A stretch of DNA of 5,749 nt. Origin: Acidobacteriota bacterium. GTDB taxonomy: Bacteria; Acidobacteriota; Terriglobia; Bryobacterales; Bryobacteraceae. Positions 1-5,689 of the stretch are shown here, in pieces (within the stretch, counting starts at the first letter, position 1; every line of letters starts with the position of its first letter). Where the stretch lies: the NCBI GenBank assembly GCA_947505565.1, contig CANNLB010000219.1, positions 1 through 5,749 on the forward strand, given 5' to 3'. Under the pieces are notes generated by a model. That model saw only the letters and a list, made by a program, of their open reading frames with translations, made no database searches and was not told the origin of the DNA. A program made the translations under genes and the position numbers.

Positions 1-1242
1 CCAGACAAAAACAACTTCGGGCCTCGGTTAGGTTTCGCCTGGCAGGCCATCGAAGAAAAGTTGGTCGTGCGCGGCGGCTACGGGATCTTCTACAACACCG
101 AGGACATCTATGGCTCCGAAGCCAGCCTAGCGCTCAACCCGCCGCAACTGATTCAGCCGACGCTGCAGCGGGTGGGTACAGGCCCTGCACCGGTACGGTT
201 GAGCGATCCGCTGCCGACCGGAGTGCTTTCTAACTTCGATAGCCGAAACATTGGGCTGCGGACGCGCGAACAGAACCAGCGCAGCGGACGGATCCAACAG
301 TTCAACCTCGCTTTGCAGTATCGGGTAAACAAGGCGAGCACCTGGGAAGTGGCGTATGCTGGCAACCGGGGCACGAACCTGTTTGGTTTGTATGAGCGGA
401 ACCAGACGCCGTTTGGAGTCGATGGCACCGTTCCGGCGAACCGGCCCTTTCCGCAATGGCAGGGCATCCAGACCGGTGCGAGCCGCGCCAAGAGCTGGTA
501 CAACGCGTTTCAAACGAAGTTCGAACACAACTTCAGCGGTGGACTTTACGCCCTGGCCAGCTTCACCTGGGCAAGCGCGATTGACCAGGCTGGTACGTGG
601 GATGCCGGCGCTTCGCCGCAGCTCCTGGACCGGTTTGACCTGGAGAACGGACGGATGACCCAGACCCCGAAGTTGCAATACACGACCGCGGTGACGTATG
701 AGTTGCCTTTCGGAAAAGGTAAAAAAATCGGCAGCAGTTGGAACCGCGCGACCGACGCGGTGCTCGGCGGCTGGCGGACGTCTTCGATCGTGAACTGGCG
801 GACCGGATTGCCCATCAATGTCGGCCTGAACGGTAACGGCATTAACCCGTCGACGGGTCTGGCCTACACCTTCTTCGGCCGGAACGGTGGCGGATTGCGC
901 CCGAACCGCGTTGGCGAGGCGAATACTGGGATTGATCCTAAAACCGACCGTTTCCGCTTCCTGAGCGCCTCGGCCTACGCGGTCCAGACCATCAACACGG
1001 CGGGAAATTCGGCACGGAACACGGCTTATGGGCCGCGATTCTTCACGACCGATTTCAACTTGTCGAAGGGGTTCCGGATTACGGAACGGCAGAGTGTCGA
1101 TATCCGTTGGGAGGTCTTTAACCTGTTCAATACCGTGAACTTCAATAACCCCGCGACCGGCTTGGGGGCGACCAACTTTGGCGTCATCACCTCGGCCCGG
1201 GATCCGCGCATTATGCAAATGGCGATCCGTTATCGCTTCTAG
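1..1242 (+). CDS. TonB-dependent receptor (carboxypeptidase regulatory-like/Oar type), C-terminal part, 5' truncated by window
   Basis: The frame is open from base 1, so the gene begins outside the window; 413 codons are visible and the stop is TAG at 1240-1242. The residues show the C-terminal outer-membrane beta-barrel of the roughly 1000-residue receptors that Acidobacteriota carry in large paralogous sets. Typical phrases are NNFGPRLGFAW at the start, VVRGGYGIFYN (about codons 22-32), LPFGKGK, GGWRTSSIVNWRTGLPINV, then FNLSKGF and WEVFNLFNTVNFNNP near the end. The protein ends in IRYRF; a terminal aromatic residue is the usual outer-membrane assembly signal. Such proteins are thought to import large ligands such as glycan fragments or siderophores with TonB energy, but the plug and any N-terminal carboxypeptidase-like domain lie upstream, so the substrate cannot be judged. 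The gene looks intact to its end and is followed by a terminator, so it is probably the last gene of its transcript. Confidence 0.92.
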   Translation, partial: PDKNNFGPRLGFAWQAIEEKLVVRGGYGIFYNTEDIYGSEASLALNPPQLIQPTLQRVGTGPAPVRLSDPLPTGVLSNFDSRNIGLRTREQNQRSGRIQQFNLALQYRVNKASTWEVAYAGNRGTNLFGLYERNQTPFGVDGTVPANRPFPQWQGIQTGASRAKSWYNAFQTKFEHNFSGGLYALASFTWASAIDQAGTWDAGASPQLLDRFDLENGRMTQTPKLQYTTAVTYELPFGKGKKIGSSWNRATDAVLGGWRTSSIVNWRTGLPINVGLNGNGINPSTGLAYTFFGRNGGGLRPNRVGEANTGIDPKTDRFRFLSASAYAVQTINTAGNSARNTAYGPRFFTTDFNLSKGFRITERQSVDIRWEVFNLFNTVNFNNPATGLGATNFGVITSARDPRIMQMAIRYRF

Positions 1243-1260
1243 GTCCCGACCAGTGAATGA

Positions 1261-1289
1261 GGCCGCTGCCGCACGGTGGCGGCCTTTTT
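1261..1289 (+). terminator. Intrinsic (Rho-independent) terminator after the TonB receptor
   Basis: Bases 1261-1270 (GGCCGCTGCC) pair with 1275-1284 (GGTGGCGGCC) to form a 10-bp stem with two central G-T wobbles and a GCAC loop, followed directly by five T residues at 1285-1289. It lies 18 bases after the receptor stop codon. The hairpin plus T-run is a textbook intrinsic terminator and separates the receptor from the hydrolase gene. Confidence 0.9.
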
Positions 1290-1315
1290 CCATCAGATAG
1301 AGTTATAAGAGAGTG

Positions 1316-2236
1316 ATGATCTCTCGGCGCGATTTAGGCTTACTGTGGGCGGGGCCGGCCTTCGGCAAGGTAACCGGTTTTGAGCAGGTCGCGGGCGCGT
1401 TACCACCGCGAGAAAAAAGAAAGGTGGTCGTGGAACGGCTGGGGGAGGCCTTCGTGGAACCCGGCTTCCGCCGACAAAAGATCCGCTACGGAGCCAAGCC
1501 CGGGAGCCCGGTCTACGCATGGTTGTTAACCCCCGAAAAGTTCACCGGCCGTGCCGCGCTGTGCCTTCATCAGACCACCAAGATCGGCAAAGATGAGCCG
1601 GTCGGCTTGGGCGGCAAGCCGAACCTCCGCTACGCCCAGGAGTTGGCGCAACGGGGCTATCTCTGCTTGGCGCCCGATTATCCCTCGTTTGGAGACGACA
1701 AGACCGATTTCGCAAAGGAGGTTTTCGGGGTGGGATTGGCATCCGGGACGATGAAGGGCATCGTGAACCACCGCCGCGGCGTGGACTTGCTGATTGAGAA
1801 TGGGGCCAAGTCGGTTGTCGCGATCGGACATTCCCTGGGCGGTCACAATACGCTCTTTGTGACGGCTTTTGATGACCGGATCAAGGCGGCCGTGACGAGT
1901 TGCGGCTTCACCGCGATGGCCAAGTATAAGGGCGGAAATTTGAAAGGCTGGGACCAGGACCGCTACATGCCGCGGGTCCGGGAGGTCTTTCACAATAGTC
2001 CGCGCGAGTTGCCGTGGGACTTTCCCGATCTGCTCCGGCGTATGGCAGATCGTGCTTTGTACATCAACGCACCCCTGCAGGATGACAATTTTGACCATAG
2101 CGGGGTCCGGGACTGCGTCCGTGCCGTGGGAGGCCTGTTCCGACGGGGGCGCCTCGTCACAGCGTATCCAGATTGCGGCCACGATTTCCCCCCGGAGGTG
2201 CGCCAAGAAGCATATCACTTTCTCGACCTCGCTTAA
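1316..2236 (+). CDS. Alpha/beta hydrolase (Abhydrolase_7/dienelactone hydrolase-like esterase), possibly Tat-exported
   Basis: A 306-residue serine hydrolase. The nucleophile elbow GHSLGGH is at residues 171-177 (Ser173), the probable acid is Asp256 in PLQDDNF, and His289 in CGHDFPP completes the triad. Upstream, LCLHQTTKIGKDEPVGLGG (about 82-100) and GTMKGIVNHRRGVDLL (144-159) resemble the Abhydrolase_7 and acetyl-xylan-esterase-like group found in Acidobacteriota and Planctomycetota. The family cleaves esters; the substrate here is unknown. The N-terminus MISRRDLGLLWAG has a twin-arginine motif followed by a short hydrophobic stretch, so Tat export is possible, but the hydrophobic core is weak and no clear cleavage site is seen. 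I chose ATG 1316; GTG 1313 would add one residue. A GAGAG lies at 1309-1313, close for a ribosome site. The preceding terminator implies its own promoter in the 26 bases upstream; TATAAG at 1305-1310 is the only -10-like candidate. Confidence 0.88.
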   Translation: MISRRDLGLLWAGPAFGKVTGFEQVAGALPPREKRKVVVERLGEAFVEPGFRRQKIRYGAKPGSPVYAWLLTPEKFTGRAALCLHQTTKIGKDEPVGLGGKPNLRYAQELAQRGYLCLAPDYPSFGDDKTDFAKEVFGVGLASGTMKGIVNHRRGVDLLIENGAKSVVAIGHSLGGHNTLFVTAFDDRIKAAVTSCGFTAMAKYKGGNLKGWDQDRYMPRVREVFHNSPRELPWDFPDLLRRMADRALYINAPLQDDNFDHSGVRDCVRAVGGLFRRGRLVTAYPDCGHDFPPEVRQEAYHFLDLA

Positions 2237-2239
2237 GGC

Positions 2240-2261
2240 ACTAACTGCTGACTAACTGCTG
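2240..2261. repeat. Perfect tandem duplication of an 11-bp unit
   Basis: ACTAACTGCTG occurs at 2240-2250 and again at 2251-2261 with no spacer and no mismatch, starting three bases after the hydrolase stop codon. The unit length of 11 bp is one helical turn and equals the spacing of sites bound by OmpR/PhoB-type winged-helix proteins, one of which is encoded 87 bases downstream. A chance slippage duplication is equally possible for this pair alone. Confidence 0.9.
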
Positions 2262-2266
2262 CACGC

Positions 2267-2288
2267 TTTTACAAGAGTTTTACAACCT
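2267..2288 (+). promoter_or_regulatory. Candidate operator: two TTTTACAA direct repeats spaced 11 bp
   Basis: TTTTACAA is at 2267-2274 and exactly repeated at 2278-2285, so the start-to-start distance is 11 bp with a 3-base spacer (GAG), the second copy being followed by CCT. Tandem half-sites with an 11-bp period on the same strand are the known recognition layout of PhoB/OmpR-family winged helices, which bind head to tail. The next gene, starting at 2348, encodes just such a domain, so autoregulation is a reasonable inference. I see no convincing -35/-10 pair; TTTACA at 2279-2284 lies inside the repeat, and TAGTAT at 2317-2322 is the best -10-like hexamer but lacks a matching -35. Confidence 0.45.
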
Positions 2289-2337
2289 AAAGACGACCAG
2301 AGGGGGGTATTCCCCGTAGTATCAACAGTAGAACTGT

Positions 2338-2342
2338 GGGAG
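2338..2342 (+). promoter_or_regulatory. Ribosome binding site deciding the winged-helix gene start
   Basis: GGGAG at 2338-2342 lies five bases before ATG 2348. It supports that start over the in-frame GTG at 2336, which would overlap this site and has no comparable sequence before it. Confidence 0.7.
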
Positions 2343-2347
2343 CTACC

Positions 2348-2695
2348 ATGACAATCTTCCTTGACGACCATCTCTCGATTGACTGGACCGCGGTCCGGGT
2401 CGACGACCAAAAGCTGATTCTTACGCGGAAGGAGTTCGAACTTCTCGCGATGTTATCTCAAAACGAAGGCGAAACGATGCCTCGCACAGTGCTCCTGGAA
2501 ACCGTCTGGGGATACCGTAGCGGGACCCGGACCCGTACCCTTGACGTCCACATTCGACGGCTGCGCCGAAAATTAGGCCAATTTGGAGAAGACTACATCC
2601 AGACAATATTCGGCGTCGGCTATCGGTTTGTCCGCTTGCGAGCGGCCCGGTCCCTGCCGCTGGCCTCCCCGGCGGCATTCGCCATCGGCGCTTAG
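2348..2695 (+). CDS. Stand-alone OmpR/PhoB-type winged-helix DNA-binding protein lacking a receiver domain
   Basis: A 115-residue protein that is almost entirely a Trans_reg_C winged-helix domain. In order: an N-terminal beta hairpin region (about 2-24), LTRKEFELLAML (25-36, helix 1), TVLLETVWGY (47-56), the recognition helix RTLDVHIRRLRRKL (63-76), and the wing IQTIFGVGYRF (84-94). A short Ala/Pro-rich tail follows. Full-length response regulators carry a receiver of about 120 residues with a phosphorylated Asp before this domain; here there is none, and no upstream coding sequence in the frame supplies one. It should therefore bind DNA without direct phosphorylation control, perhaps through dimerisation or dosage. 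The gene sits 33 bases before aroA and may be cotranscribed with it. Paired 11-bp direct repeats upstream could be its own operator. Domain identity is secure; the target genes are unknown. Confidence 0.9.
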   Translation: MTIFLDDHLSIDWTAVRVDDQKLILTRKEFELLAMLSQNEGETMPRTVLLETVWGYRSGTRTRTLDVHIRRLRRKLGQFGEDYIQTIFGVGYRFVRLRAARSLPLASPAAFAIGA

Positions 2696-2710
2696 TTACC
2701 CGAAACCCTC

Positions 2711-2721
2711 TACAATAAAGG
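2711..2721 (+). promoter_or_regulatory. -10-like TACAAT overlapping aroA leader, followed by AAAGG ribosome site
   Basis: TACAAT at 2711-2716 matches the -10 consensus at five of six positions, and AAAGG at 2717-2721 sits seven bases before ATG 2729. No good -35 is seen at 16-18 bp upstream. If TACAAT is a real -10, the transcript would begin about six bases before the ATG and would lack the AAAGG, so the two signals are probably alternatives: AAAGG for a longer transcript arriving from the upstream gene, TACAAT for a nearly leaderless one. Confidence 0.4.
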
Positions 2722-2728
2722 TTTTCGC

Positions 2729-4012
2729 ATGCAGGTAAAGATTCAACCGGCTTCCACCATTAGTGGCGCCATCCGCCTTCCGGGTGACAAATCGATTTCT
2801 CACCGTTTCGCCATCCTGGCATCCATTGCGGAGGGGACGTCGACGTTACGGAATTTTTCAACCGGCGCCGATCCCCACTCCACCCTCAATTGTGTACAGA
2901 CGCTGGGAGTCGGCGTGGAGCGGGACGGCACCGAGATAAAAGTTCACGGGAAGGGGCTACGGGGCTATTCGGCACCGGAAAAGACCTTGGACGTCGGAAA
3001 CTCCGGATCCACAATTCGAATGCTGAGCGGCATTCTCTCCGCACAGCCGTTTTTGAGCCGTTTGGAAGGGGATTCCTCCATCGCGCGGCGACCAATGAAG
3101 CGGATTATTACTCCGCTTGAACAGATGGGTGCAAAAATTTCGGCGGTCGACGATACCTATCCTCCGATTGAGATTCAGGGGACAGCGGAGATCCAGGCCA
3201 TTGATTACATCTTACCGGTGGCCAGTGCGCAGGTGAAAAGTTGCGTCCTCTTTGCCGGTTTGTACGCCAACGGAACCACCGTAACGCGGGAATCGCATAA
3301 GACGCGGGACCATTCCGAGTTGGCGCTGAAGGAGTTCGGGGCAAATATCCAAGCCCGCGGGACGACCGTCTCGATCACGGGTGGTGCGGCGTTGACGGGA
3401 CGGGAGTTACTTGTACCCGGCGATTTATCCGGTGCGGCATTCTTCCTGGTCGCGGCGATTCTTGCCAAAGAATCGAACTTAATTCTTTATGACGTGGGGC
3501 TCAACCCTTCGCGGACGGCGTTGATCGATTTTCTGGTCGGCGGCGGCGCGCAGATCAAGGTGCTGGATATGCGGTCTTCCGGCGGCGAGTTGATTGGCGA
3601 TCTGCAAGTGCAGGCGAGCCGGTTTCAAGGTGGACTGATTGACAAAGGTTTGACGGCCGCGTTGATTGATGAGATTCCGGTGTTGGCCGTGTTGGGCGCA
3701 ATGAGCGAGGAAGGGCTGACCGTGCGGGATGCCGGGGAACTGCGCGTAAAAGAAACGGACCGGATTGCCACCGTGGCCGAGAACATGCGGCGAATGGGGA
3801 TCGAGATCGACACCTCCCACGACGGGTTCCGAATTCCGGGCAAACAGCAGTTTCGCGCGGCGGAAGTCGATTCGTTCGGGGATCATCGTATTGCCATGGC
3901 CTTCGCCGTTGCGGGTTTGTTCGCCGATGGCGAGACGACGGTGAACGAAGCCGAAGCGGCCAGCGTCTCCTATGCCGAGTTCTACGATACCGTAGCGCGG
4001 ATTCGGGGCTGA
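2729..4012 (+). CDS. aroA: 3-phosphoshikimate 1-carboxyvinyltransferase (EPSP synthase), class II-like
   Basis: A full-length 427-residue cytosolic EPSP synthase, which joins phosphoenolpyruvate to shikimate-3-phosphate in the shikimate pathway to chorismate and aromatic amino acids. Family motifs are all present: GDKSISHR (19-26), GNSGSTIR (90-97, PEP site), RPMKR (121-125), SAQVK (166-170), RDHSE (193-197), GDLSGAAFF (231-239), NPSR (259-262), LIDEIP (312-317, Asp314 as catalytic acid), KETDRI (341-346, with Glu342) and DSFGDHR (381-387). GDKS, SAQVK and RDHSE fit the class II set; the fourth motif, usually NxTR, reads NPSR. The glycine equivalent to E. coli Gly96 is kept (Gly93), while the Thr97 and Pro101 positions are Ser94 and Met98. 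The start is ATG 2729 with AAAGG seven bases upstream. It follows the winged-helix gene by 33 bases and is followed after one base by a kinase gene, suggesting translational coupling. Confidence 0.97.
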   Translation: MQVKIQPASTISGAIRLPGDKSISHRFAILASIAEGTSTLRNFSTGADPHSTLNCVQTLGVGVERDGTEIKVHGKGLRGYSAPEKTLDVGNSGSTIRMLSGILSAQPFLSRLEGDSSIARRPMKRIITPLEQMGAKISAVDDTYPPIEIQGTAEIQAIDYILPVASAQVKSCVLFAGLYANGTTVTRESHKTRDHSELALKEFGANIQARGTTVSITGGAALTGRELLVPGDLSGAAFFLVAAILAKESNLILYDVGLNPSRTALIDFLVGGGAQIKVLDMRSSGGELIGDLQVQASRFQGGLIDKGLTAALIDEIPVLAVLGAMSEEGLTVRDAGELRVKETDRIATVAENMRRMGIEIDTSHDGFRIPGKQQFRAAEVDSFGDHRIAMAFAVAGLFADGETTVNEAEAASVSYAEFYDTVARIRG

Positions 4013-4013
4013 C

Positions 4014-4655
4014 GTGGAGCGCGATACGGAGCTGACCGTCGCCGGACTGGCGCACGATTTGAACAACGTGTTCGAAACGCTGGCGGAGTCGGCGGAGCTA
4101 TTGGGCCGTGACCCAAAATGGGCCCGCTTGGCCGGCACGATTCGGCGGTGCGTAACGCGCGGCGGACGCATCGTCGAGAGCCTGTCGGAGACGGCGCGCG
4201 ATTCCGGAGACGTGCAAGGAGTCCTGGACAACGCTATTCTCCATGCCGACGACTTCTTACAGGTGACCCGCGCCGCCACGGTCGTTTGGAATAGTCAAAT
4301 CGAACCGGGGTTGCGCTTGCCCGGTGCTCCGGGCGCGTGGGAGAGGGTGTTCGTGAACCTGTTTCTCAACGCGATCCAAATGAAGCCGGATGAAGCCGTG
4401 ATTGAAATCTGGGCGCGGCGAACGGGCGACGCCCTGGTGATTACGGTCGCTGACAACGGCCCGGGTATCCCCGAGGAGATTCTGCCGCATATTTTTGAAC
4501 CCCGCTTCACGACGAAACGCAGCCGGAGCCGCACGGGACTGGGGCTCCATATCGTTTCCTCTATTGTCCAAGAGAACGGCGGACAAGTGACCGCCGAGAA
4601 TCAGGAGTCGCGCGGGGCTACGTTTACGATCACTTTACCCGGCCCGGCCGCCTAG
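4014..4655 (+). CDS. Minimal soluble histidine kinase (HisKA-like plus HATPase_c, no sensor domain)
   Basis: A 213-residue kinase with only the catalytic core. The phospho-acceptor box AGLAHDLNNVFETL (10-23) has His14 and resembles the HDLNN box of NtrB-like and hybrid kinases. A helical region to about residue 85 forms the rest of the DHp hairpin. The ATPase domain follows: N box RVFVNLFLNAIQMKP (111-125), G1 ADNGPGIPEE (146-155), F box FEPRFTTK (161-168), G2 GLGLHIVSSI (175-184), and GATFTITLP (201-209). All ATP-binding motifs look intact. No membrane segment, PAS, GAF or receiver domain is present, so it must be cytosolic and take its signal through partners or the core itself. The GTG start lies one base after the aroA stop and has no clear ribosome site, which points to translational coupling with aroA. 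No complete response regulator is visible nearby; the partner is unknown. Confidence 0.9.
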   Translation: MERDTELTVAGLAHDLNNVFETLAESAELLGRDPKWARLAGTIRRCVTRGGRIVESLSETARDSGDVQGVLDNAILHADDFLQVTRAATVVWNSQIEPGLRLPGAPGAWERVFVNLFLNAIQMKPDEAVIEIWARRTGDALVITVADNGPGIPEEILPHIFEPRFTTKRSRSRTGLGLHIVSSIVQENGGQVTAENQESRGATFTITLPGPAA

Positions 4656-4656
4656 C

Positions 4657-4676
4657 CTTGCGGAAGAGTACGCAAG
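4657..4676 (+). repeat. Short hairpin after the kinase gene, weak terminator candidate
   Basis: CTTGCG at 4657-4662 pairs with CGCAAG at 4671-4676 around an 8-base loop, two bases after the kinase stop codon. There is no T-run after it (ACTTAGG follows), so it is not a good intrinsic terminator. It could mark the 3' end of the aroA transcript or be chance. Confidence 0.35.
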
Positions 4677-4829
4677 ACTTAGGCCAAGCTGCTTCCACGA
4701 ATGGCCCCACTACTTCTTGCTGCCGTCGCTGCGAGTAAGGCCTCCTGCCGCTTTGGGGTTCCAGCGCTCGTTCTGTTTGCGGGATTGGGGATGCTCGCGG
4801 GGGAGGAAGGGCCCGGCAGGGTGGCCTTC

Positions 4830-4865
4830 AACGACGCCGGCCTCGCCCAGGACGCCGGCGTCGTT
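4830..4865. repeat. Perfect 12-bp inverted repeat inside the antiporter remnant
   Basis: AACGACGCCGGC at 4830-4841 is the exact reverse complement of 4854-4865, with a 12-base loop. The second arm also contains a self-complementary 12-mer, GACGCCGGCGTC (4851-4862), and GACGCCGGC is directly repeated at 4833-4841 and 4851-4859, giving DAG twice in the protein (NDAGLAQDAGVV). Family members usually have a different hydrophobic residue in the second position, so one copy may have been templated from the other. Confidence 0.9.
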
Positions 4866-4934
4866 TCGCTGTCGGTAATATCTTGTTTACGGAAGGATTG
4901 GCCACGTCGTGGAAGCATGGACCGCCGCTCTTGT

Positions 4935-4970
4935 GGCGCTGGCTACAGTGGGGTGACTGTAGCCAGCGCC
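4935..4970. repeat. Perfect 15-bp inverted repeat (strong hairpin) at a frameshift site
   Basis: GGCGCTGGCTACAGT at 4935-4949 is the exact reverse complement of ACTGTAGCCAGCGCC at 4956-4970, separated by a 6-base loop GGGGTG. The hairpin falls where the antiporter reading returns from frame 1 to the main frame: the loop has four Gs where five are needed to keep ATVGVTVAS in one frame. Three T and then CT follow the second arm, which is too short a T-run for a confident terminator. Confidence 0.95.
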
Positions 4971-5630
4971 TTTCTGGCGGGCTGGTTTGCCTGCCTGATC
5001 CTGGGGATCCCGTTAAGCGGGGGAGTGCTGTTGGCATCAATCCTGACATCAACGGACGCCGCGGCGGTTCTCACGGTATTGGCAACAAGCGGCATCTCGC
5101 TACGGGCCAGACTAGGACCGTTGCTGGAGCTGCAAAATTCCATTCCTCAACGTGCCGGGAGTGGGCTGGGTGAAGCGCTCGGAGGCTTCGTGGTCGAAAT
5201 GGTACTCGGCTTACTGCTCGGGTTAGCCGGCGGCCGCCTCGGCGTCTGGGCGCTCAATCGCCTTCAACTCTCGAGCGAGGGGCTCTATGGCAGTGACGGT
5301 GGCGATTGCGCTCGGGGTTTTCGGCGGCGCATGACAGCGGCTTCCTGGCCGGTGGTGAGCAACGGCGCTTCGTTCGTGCACAAGGCAAGCGTGGTCCGCT
5401 TTCACGATCGCGCGGCGCGGCCGGTAGCGGTGTTTGCTAGCTTGGCGCGGGCAAAAATGACGGGGCAACAAAAACCCCTCGTGGGCCGGGTTGGGTTGCG
5501 GGGGGCCGTGCCCATCGTCCTGACGTCGGCGCTGGCACAGGGAACCATCGCTCGGGTGGGATTGGCGTTGCTGGCCCCCATAGCGACGCAGACGACGCCC
5601 ATGGCGACGGAAATAATCGTAAACTCCGGG

Positions 5631-5689
5631 GCGCTGATGGCGGGACGGAGAATTATCGATCTCGGCTTGCCCAAGCGCGCGCTGATGGC
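5631..5689 (+). repeat. 11-bp direct repeat in the antiporter C-terminal domain remnant
   Basis: GCGCTGATGGC occurs at 5631-5641 and 5679-5689, 48 bp apart and in the same frame, so ALMA appears twice (before GRRIIDLGLPK and after KR). This may be simple codon coincidence in Ala/Leu-rich protein or another templated change like the inverted repeats earlier in the same gene. Confidence 0.75.

Noticed and set aside
127..1293. A 388-codon open frame on the minus strand opposite the TonB receptor
   Set aside because: It is a mirror of GC-rich codon structure in the receptor gene; its translation is Arg/Val-rich with no recognisable motif, and it reads through the intrinsic terminator of the opposite strand.
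1526..2218. A 230-codon minus-strand frame opposite the hydrolase
   Set aside because: The plus strand encodes a complete hydrolase with catalytic motifs; the minus-strand translation shows no family motif.
2304..2315. GGGG-TATT-CCCC mini-hairpin before the winged-helix gene
   Set aside because: A four-base stem within a G-run is too short to support an operator or attenuator.
3479..4279. A 266-codon minus-strand frame spanning aroA and the kinase
   Set aside because: It crosses two well-defined plus-strand genes and has no recognisable domain; it is a composition artefact.
4878..4953. Programmed ribosomal frameshifting in the antiporter
   Set aside because: Three successive one-base shifts within 75 bases, further shifts later and loss of the catalytic segment are not the pattern of programmed frameshifting; no slippery heptamer with a fitting structure was seen.
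4935..4976. The 15-bp hairpin as an intrinsic terminator
   Set aside because: Only TTT then CT follows the stem, and similarity to the antiporter continues straight through it, so a terminator role is not supported.
4883..5173. A 96-codon plus-strand frame beginning with LFTEGLATSW
   Set aside because: Only its first ten or so codons resemble the antiporter; it is a frameshifted patch of the pseudogene rather than a separate gene.
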